Positions 31,817 to 41,218 of a stretch of 64,000 nucleotides of DNA are shown piece by piece (position 1 is the stretch's first letter; each line of letters begins with the position of its first letter). A program made the position numbers and the translations under genes. A model generated the notes under the pieces. The model had not been told where the DNA came from, ran no database searches, and worked only from the letters and a program-made list of their open reading frames with translations. Source of the stretch: Bradyrhizobium lablabi (GTDB lineage Bacteria; Pseudomonadota; Alphaproteobacteria; Rhizobiales; Xanthobacteraceae); NCBI RefSeq assembly GCF_900141755.1, contig NZ_LT670844.1:1860001-1924000 (forward strand), in the 5' to 3' direction.

Positions 31817-33250
31817 TCAGGCGGCCGGGATGGCCGGCCGGCGTTGATGCCAGTCGGTATCGCGCTGGTAGGCGTCGGCCGCTTTCAGCACCGTCTCTTC
31901 CGCGAAAGGACGCCCGCTGATCTGCAGGCCGATGGGCAGGCCGTTCGGGTCGAAGCCGCAGGGAATGCTCATCGAAGGCAGGCCGAGATAGTTGAACGGC
32001 CGCGTGTTGATGGAGATGCCCATGGCCACCTGTTCCGTTCCCGGCGGGCCATTGTCAACGTCAGTGGCCGCGATCGAGGGCAGGCAGATGCGGATGGTGG
32101 GTGCGACCAAAAGATCGACCTGACCGAAGACCTCCGTCGCGAACGCTTTCAGGATCGGGCCGCGTCGACTCAGGGCCTCGACATAATAGGTGGCGGGGAT
32201 GGCGAGGCTGGCAAACAGGCGGGCGTTGATATGGGTGGCGAAATCGTGCGGATGTTTGCGCATCCACTCGGCGTGGATCGTGGCGCCCTCGACGCGCGAC
32301 ACGACCGAGGCATAGGTCGAGATCGCATCCATCAACGGTAGTTTCAGAGGCACCAGCGTGGCGCCGCGCCCGGCCAGCACGGCCAGCGAAGCCTCGAACG
32401 CGGCCTGCACTGGAGCGTCCACGTCGTCCAGGAAGTAGGTCGTGGGCACGCCGACGCGCACGCCGCAGAGGTCGCCGTTCAGCCCAGCCTCGTAATCGGG
32501 CACGGGCATTTCGGCACTGGTCGGGTCGCGCGGGTCGTGCCCGGCGATGACGCTCAGGATCCGGGCACAATCGCGCGCGGTGCGGGCGAGCGGGCCGACA
32601 TTGTCGGCCGAGAAGGAGAGCGGCATCACGCCGTAGCGGCTGACGCGCGTCTGCGTCGGCTTGATCCCGCTCACCCCGTTCGCCGCGGCGGGAAGACGGA
32701 TCGACCCGCCGGTGTCCGAACCCAGCGCCGCGAAGGTGAAGCGGGATGCGACCGCCGCCCCCGATCCGCTGGAGGAACCGCCGGTGATATACGGCAGGTT
32801 CCAGGGATTGCGGCAATCGCCGTGATGACGATTGTGGCCGGTACCGTTCTGCGCGAACTCCGCCATATTCAGGCCGGCAAAGGCGTAAGCGCCAGCCGCG
32901 GCGAGCCGCTCGATGACCATGGCGCTGTAGCTGGGCACGAAATCCTTGCGAATGGCCGAGCCGCAGGTGGAGAGGCGGCCGGCCTGGTAGTACATATCCT
33001 TGTGCGCGAGCGGCAGGCCGTGCAGCGAGCCGATCGGGCCGCCCGCGGCGTGCTTCGTATCGGCGGCGCGGGCCGCGGCGAACGCGCCTTCCCTGTCCAC
33101 CCAGATCGTGGCGTTCACCGCTTCCTCGTGGGCGTCGAGGTTGGCGAGGCACGCTTCCAGCAGCGCCACCGCACTCACTTCACCCTGGCGCACCGCTTCC
33201 GCCGCTTGGACCAGCGACAGGTTGGCGACATCAAGCCCGATGGCCGTCAT
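31817..33250 (-). CDS. Amidase-signature enzyme, second copy
   Basis: A 477-residue amidase paralogous to the one downstream, with triad K84 (LAHKDMYYQAG), S159 (GGSSSGSGAAVASR) and S183 (GSDTGGSIRLPAA). The C-terminal half is divergent (EALSRRGPILKAFATEVFGQVDLLVAPTIRICLPSI, ISGRPFAEETVLKAADAYQRDTDWHQRRP), so the two enzymes may act in succession on different amide bonds. It starts in an ATGA overlap with its own AtzG-like small-subunit gene and ends 35 bases before the second small-subunit gene. Confidence 0.88.
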   Translation of the reverse strand: MTAIGLDVANLSLVQAAEAVRQGEVSAVALLEACLANLDAHEEAVNATIWVDREGAFAAARAADTKHAAGGPIGSLHGLPLAHKDMYYQAGRLSTCGSAIRKDFVPSYSAMVIERLAAAGAYAFAGLNMAEFAQNGTGHNRHHGDCRNPWNLPYITGGSSSGSGAAVASRFTFAALGSDTGGSIRLPAAANGVSGIKPTQTRVSRYGVMPLSFSADNVGPLARTARDCARILSVIAGHDPRDPTSAEMPVPDYEAGLNGDLCGVRVGVPTTYFLDDVDAPVQAAFEASLAVLAGRGATLVPLKLPLMDAISTYASVVSRVEGATIHAEWMRKHPHDFATHINARLFASLAIPATYYVEALSRRGPILKAFATEVFGQVDLLVAPTIRICLPSIAATDVDNGPPGTEQVAMGISINTRPFNYLGLPSMSIPCGFDPNGLPIGLQISGRPFAEETVLKAADAYQRDTDWHQRRPAIPAA

Positions 33251-33465
33251 GAGCGCACCCCGATCGACGCCGCTTCGCGCAGGGCCGCCTCGAAGCTCGA
33301 GGGCTCGTCCTCGAAGCGTAGCGTGCCGCGCAGCGCCTCGAAATCGCGGATGAGCTTTTCCAGATCACCCAGCATGCGCAGGGCGACGTCGTTGGGCGGC
33401 GCCACGCCATGCCAGGTCGCGATCGACGCGGTCATGTCGTCCACGAGTTTCGCTTTTACGGTCAT
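33247..33465 (-). CDS. AtzG-like small amidase subunit, second copy
   Basis: A 72-residue helical protein (MTVKAKLVDDMTASIATWHGVAPPNDVALRMLGDLEKLIRDFEALRGTLRFEDEPSSFEAALREA) ending in the acidic Glu-Asp-Glu-Pro-Ser-Ser-Phe tail common in AtzG/GatC-like subunits. GAGGTGG lies before ATG 33465. It overlaps the second amidase gene by four bases. A gap of about 140 bases separates it from the ABC ATPase gene upstream; same strand, so co-transcription is likely. Confidence 0.68.
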   Translation of the reverse strand: MTVKAKLVDDMTASIATWHGVAPPNDVALRMLGDLEKLIRDFEALRGTLRFEDEPSSFEAALREAASIGVRS

Positions 33466-33607
33466 GATCCACCTCACCGCTGGGTTGCGTTTGGTAAAAT
33501 TTGCAGGTGGCACCGGAGCGCGGGCGATTGCCACGCCATAGGCCCTGTGCCAGCATCAAGCCCGTCCGCCCTTACCGACGCGCCGGGCAAAAAGGCGCTA
33601 ACGCTTT

Positions 33608-34621
33608 TCATGCGGGCTCTCCTATCAGGCCCGGCAACACGTCCGCGACGCGCAGGCAGCGAGTCATCCGGCCCGGCGCCGGGTAGACCGGGTCGGGGAA
33701 GGCTTGGCGGCACGCCTCCGTGGCCAGACTGCAGCGCGGAGCGAAGCTGCAGCCCGGCGGCAGCCGGCGGAGATCGGGCGGGCTCCCCGGGATCGCGGCG
33801 ATCTCCTGGTCCGGCGCCTGGTCGTGCACGGTGGAGGCAAGCAGCCCTGCGGTGTAAGGGTGCGCCGGCGCGCGCAGCACGTCCGCGACCGGCCCCTCCT
33901 CGATCACCCGCCCGGCATACATCACCGCCACACGATCCGCGATCTCCGCCGCCACACCCAAATCGTGGGTGACGAATATGGTGCCCATCCCCAGTTCCTG
34001 CTGCAGGCGGCGCAGCAGGATCAGCACCTGGATCTGCACCGTCGCGTCCAGCGCCGTGGTCGGCTCGTCCGCCAGCAGCAGCCGCGGCCCGCAGGACAGC
34101 GCGATCGCGATCATCGCGCGCTGCCGCAGCCCTCCCGACAACTCATGCGGATAGGCATCGAGCCGGCGCGCGGCGGATGGGATCTTGACCAGATCCAGCA
34201 GCTCGATCGCGCGGGCGCGGGCCTCAGCTCTGGTGCCGCCCTTGTGTCGGCGGATCATCTCCACCAGGTGCTGGCCGATGGTATAGACCGGGTCCAGCGC
34301 GGTCATCGGCTCCTGGAACACCATCGCTACCGCGCCGCCGCGAAAAGCCCGTAACGCCTTCCCCTCCAGCGCGAGAACATCCTGTCCGCCGAGCTCGACC
34401 CGGCCCGCCACCTGCGCCTGCTTCGGCAGCAGCCGCATCAGCGCGCGCAGCGTAACGGACTTGCCCGAGCCGGACTCGCCCAGCAGGCACAGCACTTCGC
34501 CGCCGCGCAGGCTGAAAGTGGCGCCGCTGACGGCGGTCACCGTCGCCTCGCGGCTCACGAACCTGACGGTGAGGTTCTGCACGTCCAGCAGCGGCGCGGC
34601 TGCCACGATGTTGCCGTCCAT
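33608..34621 (-). CDS. Peptide-type ABC transporter ATP-binding protein (DppD/OppD type)
   Basis: A 337-residue ATPase: Walker [17 protein letters not shown]-loop [18 protein letters not shown], signature [12 protein letters not shown], Walker [13 protein letters not shown], switch His FVTHDLGV. The C-terminal oligopeptide-transporter extension carries the cysteine motif that binds an Fe-S cluster in some relatives ([19 protein letters not shown]). The start is ATG 34621, which shares one base with the preceding stop codon (TGATG). It works with the DppF-like ATPase, two permeases and the binding protein encoded upstream. Confidence 0.92.
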   Translation of the reverse strand: MDGNIVAAAPLLDVQNLTVRFVSREATVTAVSGATFSLRGGEVLCLLGESGSGKSVTLRALMRLLPKQAQVAGRVELGGQDVLALEGKALRAFRGGAVAMVFQEPMTALDPVYTIGQHLVEMIRRHKGGTRAEARARAIELLDLVKIPSAARRLDAYPHELSGGLRQRAMIAIALSCGPRLLLADEPTTALDATVQIQVLILLRRLQQELGMGTIFVTHDLGVAAEIADRVAVMYAGRVIEEGPVADVLRAPAHPYTAGLLASTVHDQAPDQEIAAIPGSPPDLRRLPPGCSFAPRCSLATEACRQAFPDPVYPAPGRMTRCLRVADVLPGLIGEPA

Positions 34622-35673
34622 CAGGCGGACCCCGCCAGGCTGTGACCGGAATCCGGTGTCGTCATATGGCATGCCGCGACGTGGGAGGTGCGGTCCGCCC
34701 AGAGCCCCAGTGTCGGCATCCGCGCCTCGCACACGGCCTCGGCGTGGGGGCATCGGGTGCGGAAACGGCAGCCGGAGGGCGGGTCGATCGGACTGGGCGG
34801 GTCGCCCACCAAAGGCGGCGCTTCAATCCGCCGCCCGGCATCCATCGACAGTCGAGAACCCAGCAGCGCCCGGGTGTAAGGGTGGCGCGCTCGGGCAAAT
34901 ACCTCGGCCGCCGGGCCAAGCTCCACCACCTGGCCCAGATACATCACCAGCACGCGGTCGCTGATATAGCGCACCACGTTGAGGTCGTGGCTGATGAACA
35001 GGTAGGTCAGGTTCAGTGTGCGCTTGAGCTGCCTCAGCAGGTTGAGCACCTGGGCCTCGACCGACTTGTCCAGCGCGGAGACGGCTTCGTCCAGGATCAC
35101 CATGCGCGGCCCGACCGCGAGCGCGCGGGCGATGTTGACGCGCTGCTTCTGCCCGCCGGAAAGCTCGTGCGGGTAGCGCGGGCCGAACAGATCCGGCCGC
35201 AGACCCACCTTGACCAGGATCTCGTGTGCGATCCGGCGCGCCTCCGTCTTGGTGCGGCCGTTCACCATCGGGCCGAAGGCGACAGAATCCTGCACCGGCA
35301 TGCGCGGGTTCAGCGAGGAGTAACTGTCCTGGAACACCATCTGCACTTGACGGCGCAGATCGCCGACGTTGACGCCGCCGGTCTCGCCCACGGCGTCGCC
35401 GTCGAACACCAGTTCGCCCGAGTCCGGTACCACCAGATGCAGCAGCAGCCGCGCCAGCGTTGACTTGCCGCAGCCGGACTCCCCGACCACGCCCAGGGTT
35501 TCACCCTTGAACAGGGTGAACGACACGCCATCCACGGCGCGCACCACGGCGCCCTTGCCCGCACCCTTCACCCGGAAATAGCGCTGCAGCTCGCGCGCGA
35601 TCAGCATCGGCTGAGCGGCGCCGCCGCGATCCCTGGGATCTACATAGGGCTGCACCTCCACGGCGGCGCTCAT
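34621..35673 (-). CDS. Peptide-type ABC transporter ATP-binding protein (DppF/OppF type)
   Basis: A 350-residue ATPase with Walker [17 protein letters not shown]-loop [19 protein letters not shown], signature [15 protein letters not shown], Walker [13 protein letters not shown] (Ala in place of the usual Pro), switch His [11 protein letters not shown], and a C-terminal Cys-containing extension ([19 protein letters not shown]). It overlaps the permease gene upstream by four bases. Confidence 0.92.
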   Translation of the reverse strand: MSAAVEVQPYVDPRDRGGAAQPMLIARELQRYFRVKGAGKGAVVRAVDGVSFTLFKGETLGVVGESGCGKSTLARLLLHLVVPDSGELVFDGDAVGETGGVNVGDLRRQVQMVFQDSYSSLNPRMPVQDSVAFGPMVNGRTKTEARRIAHEILVKVGLRPDLFGPRYPHELSGGQKQRVNIARALAVGPRMVILDEAVSALDKSVEAQVLNLLRQLKRTLNLTYLFISHDLNVVRYISDRVLVMYLGQVVELGPAAEVFARARHPYTRALLGSRLSMDAGRRIEAPPLVGDPPSPIDPPSGCRFRTRCPHAEAVCEARMPTLGLWADRTSHVAACHMTTPDSGHSLAGSA

Positions 35674-36584
35674 CCACGCACATCCATCGCGCCGCGCACG
35701 CCGTCGCTGACGAGATTAAAGCAAATAGAGGTAATGAAGATCGCGATACCTGGCAGTGCGCAGCCCAGCGGGTCGACGTAGAGCGATTGGCGCAGGGTAG
35801 AGAGCATCAGGCCCCAGTCCGGCTCGGGCGGCTGCACGCCCAGGCCCAGGAAGGACAGGCCCGAAGCGAGCAGGATGCTGACGCTGACGAGGCTGGAGGC
35901 ATAGATGAACACCGGTCCCAGCACGTTGCCCAGGACGTGGTAGCGTATGATGGTCAGCGTACCCGCGCCGCTGGCGCGGGCGGCCTCGATGTAGTCCAGG
36001 TTCTTCACCTGCGCGGTCGCCGTCTCCGCCACGCGGCACATGGCGGGGGTGAACACCAGGCTCAAGGCGATGATGCCATTGATCATGCCGCCGCCCATGG
36101 CGCCGGAGATCGCGACCGCCAGCAGGATGGACGGAAAGGCGTAGAAGACGTCCATGGTGCGCATGATGGCGGTATTGGCCAGACGCCCGGCGAAGCCGCC
36201 GATCACGCCCAGCGTGCCGCCGACCAGCGTTGCGATCAAAACCGGCGCCAGGCCCATCACCAGCGAGATCCGGCCGCCATGGATCAGCCGGCTCATCATG
36301 TCCCGGCCCAACTCGTCGGTGCCCCAGGGATGGCCGCGCCAGCCGAACGGCTTGAGCCGGCCGACAATACTCTGCTGGTACGGGTCGAACGGCGCGATCA
36401 GCGGGGCCGCGATCGCCACGATCACGATCGCCAGCACCACGACGCCGAAGGCGAGCGTCACCCAGTCATAGCGCAGCCGGTGCAGCACCGACAGCCAATA
36501 GCCGCCCACCCGAATCGCGGGCGCGCCGTCGACCTCGGAATCCGCCGGGATCGCGCCCTGCGCCACCACCGCTCTCTCGTTCAT
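35670..36584 (-). CDS. Peptide-type ABC transporter permease (DppC/OppC type)
   Basis: A 304-residue inner-membrane permease. An N-terminal cytoplasmic stretch is followed by a first membrane segment (LAFGVVVLAIVIVAIAAPLIAPFDPYQQ), the DppC hallmark HPWGTDELGRDMMSRLIHGGRISL and the EAA loop YIEAARASGAGTLTIIRYHVLGNVLGPVFIYASSLVSVSILLASGLSFLGLGVQPPEPDWG. ATG 36584 overlaps the DppB-like gene stop by four bases; a longer open frame upstream runs through that gene and is not real. Confidence 0.92.
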   Translation of the reverse strand: MNERAVVAQGAIPADSEVDGAPAIRVGGYWLSVLHRLRYDWVTLAFGVVVLAIVIVAIAAPLIAPFDPYQQSIVGRLKPFGWRGHPWGTDELGRDMMSRLIHGGRISLVMGLAPVLIATLVGGTLGVIGGFAGRLANTAIMRTMDVFYAFPSILLAVAISGAMGGGMINGIIALSLVFTPAMCRVAETATAQVKNLDYIEAARASGAGTLTIIRYHVLGNVLGPVFIYASSLVSVSILLASGLSFLGLGVQPPEPDWGLMLSTLRQSLYVDPLGCALPGIAIFITSICFNLVSDGVRGAMDVRG

Positions 36585-37537
36585 GCTCGGCGGATCCTCG
36601 GGTCCAGCACCGCTTGCAACAGGTCCACGACCAGGTTGGTGGCGACGAAGATCAGCGAGAGCGCGAGGATCGTGCCCTGCAGCACGGGGATGTCGCGGTT
36701 GATGATCGCCTTGAACAGCAGGAAGCCGCTGCCGGGCCAGGTGAACACCGTCTCCACCAGAATGGAGCCGCCCATCAGATAGCCGAATTGCAGCCCCATC
36801 ACCGCCAGCACCTGTGGCGAAGCATTCTTGAGCACATGCCGGATCACCGCGCCCTCGCCCAGCCCCATGGCACGCAGCGTGGTGACGAAATCCTGGCTCC
36901 GGACCTCCGCCACGGCCGCGCGCGTGGTGCGTGCGATGATGCCGATCGGGATCATCGCCAGCGTGATCACTGGCAGCACCAGGAATTGCGCGTCGCTCCA
37001 GTGCCATAGCGTGAAGGCGGCCGAGCCGGACTGCCCCATCCCGCTGGCGGGCAGCACCATGTATTCGACCGCGAAGATGATCACGAGTACCAGCCCCAGC
37101 CAGTAGTTCGGCAGGCTGACGCCGATCACCGCCGCGCCCGTCACGATGCGGTCCGTGGCCCGCCCGGGGAAGCAGCCGGCCAGCGCTCCCATGCCATAGC
37201 CCACGATGAACGAGAGCGGCGCGGCGAACAGCGCCAGCATCGCCGTATTGCCGAGCGCGCCAAACACCTCCAGCGTGACCGCGCGCTGGCTGGCGATCGA
37301 CCGGCCGAAGTCACCGTGCAGAACGTGCCACAGCCAGATCGCGTATTGCACCGGGATCGGCCGGTCGAAGCCATAGGCGTGCTTGACGATCGCGATGGTC
37401 TCGGCCGTCGCGTCCGGCGGCAGCACCGTCTGCAACGGGTCGCCCGGCGCCAGATACACCAGGGAAAAGCATACGACGCTGACGCCGAGCGCGATCGGGA
37501 TCGCGAATAGCACGCGGCGGATGACGTAGCCGAGCAT
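36581..37537 (-). CDS. Peptide-type ABC transporter permease (DppB/OppB type)
   Basis: A 318-residue permease with the canonical N-terminus (MLGYVIRRVLFAIPIALGVSVVCFSLVYLAPGDPL) and EAA loop (RSQDFVTTLRAMGLGEGAVIRHVLKNASPQVLAVMGLQFGYLMGGSILVETVFTWPGSGFLLFKAI). It forms the translocation path together with the DppC-like protein. The gene starts 11 bases after the binding-protein stop. Confidence 0.92.
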   Translation of the reverse strand: MLGYVIRRVLFAIPIALGVSVVCFSLVYLAPGDPLQTVLPPDATAETIAIVKHAYGFDRPIPVQYAIWLWHVLHGDFGRSIASQRAVTLEVFGALGNTAMLALFAAPLSFIVGYGMGALAGCFPGRATDRIVTGAAVIGVSLPNYWLGLVLVIIFAVEYMVLPASGMGQSGSAAFTLWHWSDAQFLVLPVITLAMIPIGIIARTTRAAVAEVRSQDFVTTLRAMGLGEGAVIRHVLKNASPQVLAVMGLQFGYLMGGSILVETVFTWPGSGFLLFKAIINRDIPVLQGTILALSLIFVATNLVVDLLQAVLDPRIRRA

Positions 37538-37548
37538 GCCCGCTCCTT

Positions 37549-39153
37549 TTAAGGATCGACCGTGATCGGCGCCAGGTCCTGGAACCAGTTCTGCGCCTGC
37601 ACGAAGCCATGCACTTTCGGCGACAGCGCGCGCGGGTTGAGGTCGTGCACGACGAAGATCATCAGCGCCTGCTCGGATTCGTATTCGTGCAGCCTGGTCA
37701 GCAGCGCCAGCCGCTGCTCAGGTTCGAACTCCTCGAAGATCTGCTTGACCAGCGCGTCCGCTTCCGGCGTGCCGAAATGACCCCAATTGCTGCCGGCGGG
37801 CGACCAGTAGGCTGTGGCAACCGGTTTGACAATGGCGCTCACCGGATCCAGCAGGCCGCGAGAGGCGTTCATTCCGTCGACGTTCGGGTATTTCGGTACG
37901 CCCGAGCGGGCGACATCCAGCAGCGCGTTCCAATCCATGACATTGAGCGTGACCTCGAACCCGGCGTCTTCCAGTTGCTGCTTGACCAGCTCGTTCATGG
38001 GCAGCGACTGCATCTGCCCGGAGCCGGAAGTGGAGATGGCCAGCGTAACCTTGCAGGGCAGGCAGTTTGCGTCCTTCAGCAGGGCGCGCGCCTTCGCCTT
38101 GTCAAATTTGTAGATCACCGGATGGCCGTAATACGGCAGGGTCGGCGGCACCTCGGCATATTCGGGTGTCGCCATGCCGCCGACAAGGTCCACCACGTCG
38201 TCGCGGTTGATGGCGTAATTCGCCGCCTGGCGCACGCGAAGGTCCGTGAAGGGACCGCGGGTGAAGTTCAGAACGTACGGCCAGTTGTGCGGATAGGCGT
38301 TGGAGACGATCTGCATCGCGGCGCGCTTCAGCACGGGGATTGCATCCGGCGCCGGCGCTTCGATAAAATTCACCTGGTCGGAGAGCAGCGCCGCGGTGCG
38401 GGTCGCGGCCTCCGGCATCGGCAGCAGCACCAGCCGGTCCTGCTTCGGCACGCGCGCCTTGTCCCAGTAATCGTTGTTCGGCACCAGCTCCATGCGTTCA
38501 TGTGCGGTCATGCTGGCGAAGCGATAGGGGCCGGTGCCGGAGGGCTGATTGGCGTAGGCAGTCCAGTCATAGTGCAGCGCCTCCGCCCGGCAGCGGCTGA
38601 TCATCAGCACGTAGGACATGTCATACGGAAACAGCGATTCGACGAATTTCGTGGTGATGGCGACGCTATGGTCGTCAATCTTCTCGATGTTGTCGAAGTT
38701 CGTCAGGTAGGCGCGGGACAGGGCAAATTGCTGCGTGAAAAACTGCGGCGCCTTGGGGTCGCTGATGCGCTGGAAGTTCCAGACGACGTCGTCGGCCGTG
38801 AAGTCGCAGCCATCATGCCACTTCACGCCCTGTCGCAGGGTGAAGATCCAGCGCTTGTGGTTGGCCGGATCGACATGCCACTCGGTCGCGAGGCCAGGCT
38901 TGATGTCCGACGCCCTGTCGCTCTTAGACAGATCCCAGTTAATCAAGGCGTCGTACAGATTCCAGCCGACGAATCGAAAGCCTTCAAAGCCTTGGTCTGG
39001 ATTGCCCGTCGTGACCGGCAGATCGCCCGCGGTCATCGCCACCTTCAAGACGCCGGCTGCCCGGGCCGACGGCGTGGGGGCGACCAACCCTCCAGCAATG
39101 AGGCCGGCTATTGCGCCGCACCACGAGAGCACCTTGAGGGCAGAACACGTCAT
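37549..39153 (-). CDS. Peptide-type ABC transporter substrate-binding protein (SBP_bac_5)
   Basis: A 534-residue periplasmic protein of the DppA/OppA/NikA family. It has a signal peptide of about 35 residues (LSWCGAIAGLIAGGLVAPTPSARAA), then LKPGLATEW-like and FTLRQGVKWHDGCDFTADDVVWNFQR blocks, GTGPYRFASMTAHERMELVPNNDYW, RVRQAANYAINRDDVVDLVGG and a C-terminal dimethylsulfoxide-like lobe. Members bind peptides, opines, glycosides or nickel; with two downstream amidases the ligand is probably an amide-bearing compound. ACGGAGGCACG precedes ATG 39153. It is the first gene of the operon ending at 30160. Confidence 0.9.
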   Translation of the reverse strand: MTCSALKVLSWCGAIAGLIAGGLVAPTPSARAAGVLKVAMTAGDLPVTTGNPDQGFEGFRFVGWNLYDALINWDLSKSDRASDIKPGLATEWHVDPANHKRWIFTLRQGVKWHDGCDFTADDVVWNFQRISDPKAPQFFTQQFALSRAYLTNFDNIEKIDDHSVAITTKFVESLFPYDMSYVLMISRCRAEALHYDWTAYANQPSGTGPYRFASMTAHERMELVPNNDYWDKARVPKQDRLVLLPMPEAATRTAALLSDQVNFIEAPAPDAIPVLKRAAMQIVSNAYPHNWPYVLNFTRGPFTDLRVRQAANYAINRDDVVDLVGGMATPEYAEVPPTLPYYGHPVIYKFDKAKARALLKDANCLPCKVTLAISTSGSGQMQSLPMNELVKQQLEDAGFEVTLNVMDWNALLDVARSGVPKYPNVDGMNASRGLLDPVSAIVKPVATAYWSPAGSNWGHFGTPEADALVKQIFEEFEPEQRLALLTRLHEYESEQALMIFVVHDLNPRALSPKVHGFVQAQNWFQDLAPITVDP

Positions 39154-39299
39154 CGTGCCTCCGTTGTCGCAGCTAGCGCCGCTAGGAAGGATATCGCGCT
39201 GCAACGCAACATAGTCGGAGGTATATTTCGTTAGCAAGCAACACTAATTTGCTTTTCTTGATCAATGTTTGTGCACTTGTCAGGTATTGCGCGATATTG

Positions 39300-39328
39300 A
39301 CAGCCCGCCAAAGGCGGGCTGTTTCTTT
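39300..39328 (+). terminator. Orphan intrinsic terminator
   Basis: Perfect 10-bp stem ACAGCCCGCC/GGCGGGCTGT with an AAA loop, followed by TTCTTT on the plus strand. No plus-strand gene ends upstream, so it may be left from a deleted gene. Confidence 0.7.
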
Positions 39329-39502
39329 CCGGTACCGGAAACGCGTGGTTGCGGGGAGGCACAACCATCTCAAATTGCTATTTGAGGCAGCGTAGTGAAC
39401 GGATGGATTGGTTGGCCGATCCGGGCAATCCGAGAACCAAAGTTGCAAACACCAGCAACGAACTGTGGCTGTTTGTGGAGGTGGCCGGCGGGTCGGGATC
39501 GT

Positions 39503-39532
39503 CCTGCGCCCCCCTACGTCCCGAACGCAGTG
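39503..39532 (-). repeat. Diverged copy of the tRNA-Pro anticodon region
   Basis: Shares CCTGCG, CCCC and CGTCCCGAACG with the tRNA-Pro fragment at 29450-29471, in the same order and orientation, and continues with CAGTG as the intact tRNA would. It therefore flanks the amidase/importer operon as an imperfect direct repeat. Confidence 0.45.
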
Positions 39533-39712
39533 AACATTTTCTAAGTTATTGATTTTTCTTGTCGTGCCAGGTGTTTCCGCCACGTTTGTTCACGGTCGTT
39601 TCACCCAATTCGTTGCGATTTCGTTGCGGCGTTCTCAGGGAGAACGATGGTCGCTGCGGCCCGGTTTGTCTCAGAAGCGCGTACCCTTGGACGCACGATG
39701 TACTGGTGACGG

Positions 39713-40960
39713 TCACAGGTCCTTTTCGGCGAGTTTGCGAAACTCGTCGGGAACGGAAGGAGAGGTGCCCAGCGCCACCGATCCATATCCGATAGCATCC
39801 CATCCGAAGCGATCGCGGATCCTATCGACGGCATGGTCGGCCGCCCAACGTGCCATGCCTTTTTTGGTGCCGGGGCGGCGTGCTTCATCTGTAAGCCCAA
39901 GCGGGAGTTCCAACTCCACATCCCAGTGCTCCTCGAGATGCGACACAGAAATCGCCAGGAGCGAGATGGTTTTCTCGTGAGGGTGATCCGCGAGGAGTGC
40001 GCGCACCAGCTCCTCGGCGAGCTCGGCAAGGATCACGGTCGCTGAGATTGGTGCATCAAGCGTTGCCGAGCGGGTGACTGAGTTCAGGTTGGCGAAGCGA
40101 ACGCGGACCGTCACGGTTCGCCCAGGCCTGGACTTGGCCCGGAGCCGGCTGCCGATTCGGTCTGCAAGGTGAAGCAGGGTGGGTCGAAAAACTCGCTCTT
40201 CGGCAGGTTTCCTGCCAAGCGCCGACTGCGCTCCTGCCGATCGAGCCCGGCGGTGAGTCTTGATTTCTCGTGGATCACGATTCCACGCCAGCGCAGCGAG
40301 TTTCGCCCCTGCCGCGGAACCAAGCACCTGCTTGAGCGAGCATCCCGGTGTCTTTGCCAGCTGCCCGATAGTTAGCACGCCGATCTCGGCCAGCCGTGCC
40401 CTTGTGGCCGGACCCACTCCCCACATCAGTTCGACGGGCAGGTGGTGAAGGAATTTCAGCTCAGTGTCGGGATCGACAACCACGAGCCCGTCGGGCTTGG
40501 CCACTTGCGAAGCAATTTTTGCCAGATGCTTGGTGCGCGCTACACCGACTGAGATCGGAAGGCCAAGCTCCGCCCGCACTCGTTGGCGGATTGCCCTTGC
40601 AATTTCGGCAGGCGGACCGAAGAGATGGGTGCAGCCCGCGACGTCGGCAAAGGCCTCGTCGATGGAAATCCGCTCGACGAGGGGTGTGAAATCGCCGATC
40701 ACTTTGATGGCGGCGTCGCCCAGCCGTTGGTATTCCTTGAAATGCCCGCTGACAAAGGTGAGTTGCGGACAGAGTTCGCACGCTTGCCGTCCCGGCATGC
40801 CGCCGCGAACCCCGAAGGCCCTGGCTTCGTAAGAAGCAGCAAGCACAACCCCACCACCGACGGCAATGGGTCTGCCACGCAACGAAGGGTCAAGCAGCTG
40901 CTCTACGGAGGCATAGAAGGCATCCAGGTCCGCATGGAGGATGGTGGCTGTCGTTGCCAT
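39713..40960 (-). CDS. dinB: DNA polymerase IV (Y-family translesion polymerase)
   Basis: A 415-residue error-prone polymerase that bypasses DNA lesions. Catalytic acidic residues are intact: D11 in ILHADLDAFYASVEQ and D100-E101 in RISIDEAFADV. The fingers motif VVLAASYEARAFGVRGGMPGRQA, the helix-hairpin-helix thumb (LMWGVGPATRARLAEIGVLTIGQLA) and the little-finger domain (about 240-370) follow. No clear beta-clamp QL[SD]LF motif is seen at the C-terminus. ATG 40960 is used because the polymerase fold begins there; 21 upstream codons of the open frame include the LexA box region. An SOS box lies 44 bases upstream. Confidence 0.93.
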   Translation of the reverse strand: MATTATILHADLDAFYASVEQLLDPSLRGRPIAVGGGVVLAASYEARAFGVRGGMPGRQACELCPQLTFVSGHFKEYQRLGDAAIKVIGDFTPLVERISIDEAFADVAGCTHLFGPPAEIARAIRQRVRAELGLPISVGVARTKHLAKIASQVAKPDGLVVVDPDTELKFLHHLPVELMWGVGPATRARLAEIGVLTIGQLAKTPGCSLKQVLGSAAGAKLAALAWNRDPREIKTHRRARSAGAQSALGRKPAEERVFRPTLLHLADRIGSRLRAKSRPGRTVTVRVRFANLNSVTRSATLDAPISATVILAELAEELVRALLADHPHEKTISLLAISVSHLEEHWDVELELPLGLTDEARRPGTKKGMARWAADHAVDRIRDRFGWDAIGYGSVALGTSPSVPDEFRKLAEKDL

Positions 40961-41003
40961 CCCAACCGTTCGCCCATGACGTTTCGAGGAGGTCTCGCAG
41001 AGA

Positions 41004-41018
41004 GAACATAATGGGAAC
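41004..41018. promoter_or_regulatory. LexA (SOS) box, GAAC-N7-GAAC
   Basis: GAAC (41004-41007), seven bases, GAAC (41015-41018) is an exact direct repeat of the form bound by alphaproteobacterial LexA. It lies 44 bases before the dinB start, so dinB is predicted to be damage-inducible. Confidence 0.8.
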
Positions 41019-41218
41019 AACAACGACGAGTGTCAAGCGATCGGTGAAGATCGCGCAGACACCAGTCCTGACAGAAAGCCGTGGCTCTACCTGTCTTTGA
41101 GAGTCTGAGCTTTTGTTGCGAGGACTAGCAACCACCGAGACCGACATTCGCTCATAGTGGCCGTTTGACGAGTTCGCGCCGCTTGGGGGCGGCTCGGCAC
41201 CTGACGATAGATCGGCAT

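Larger units (their letters stand above)
39154..39712. other. Intergenic junction with orphan terminator and tRNA-Pro-like remnant
   Basis: 560 bases of lower-GC sequence. No gene is convincing. It contains a forward-oriented terminator (39300-39328) with no forward gene before it, and a diverged tRNA-Pro anticodon-arm copy (39503-39532). It is probably a scar of past insertion and deletion. Confidence 0.5.

Noticed and set aside
30058..31920. 620-codon plus-strand frame opposite the amidase
   Set aside because: Antisense of a conserved amidase with an intact triad; composition is typical of shadow frames.
37609..39234. 541-codon plus-strand frame opposite the peptide-binding protein gene
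   Set aside because: Same reason: the minus strand encodes a full SBP_bac_5 protein with signal peptide.
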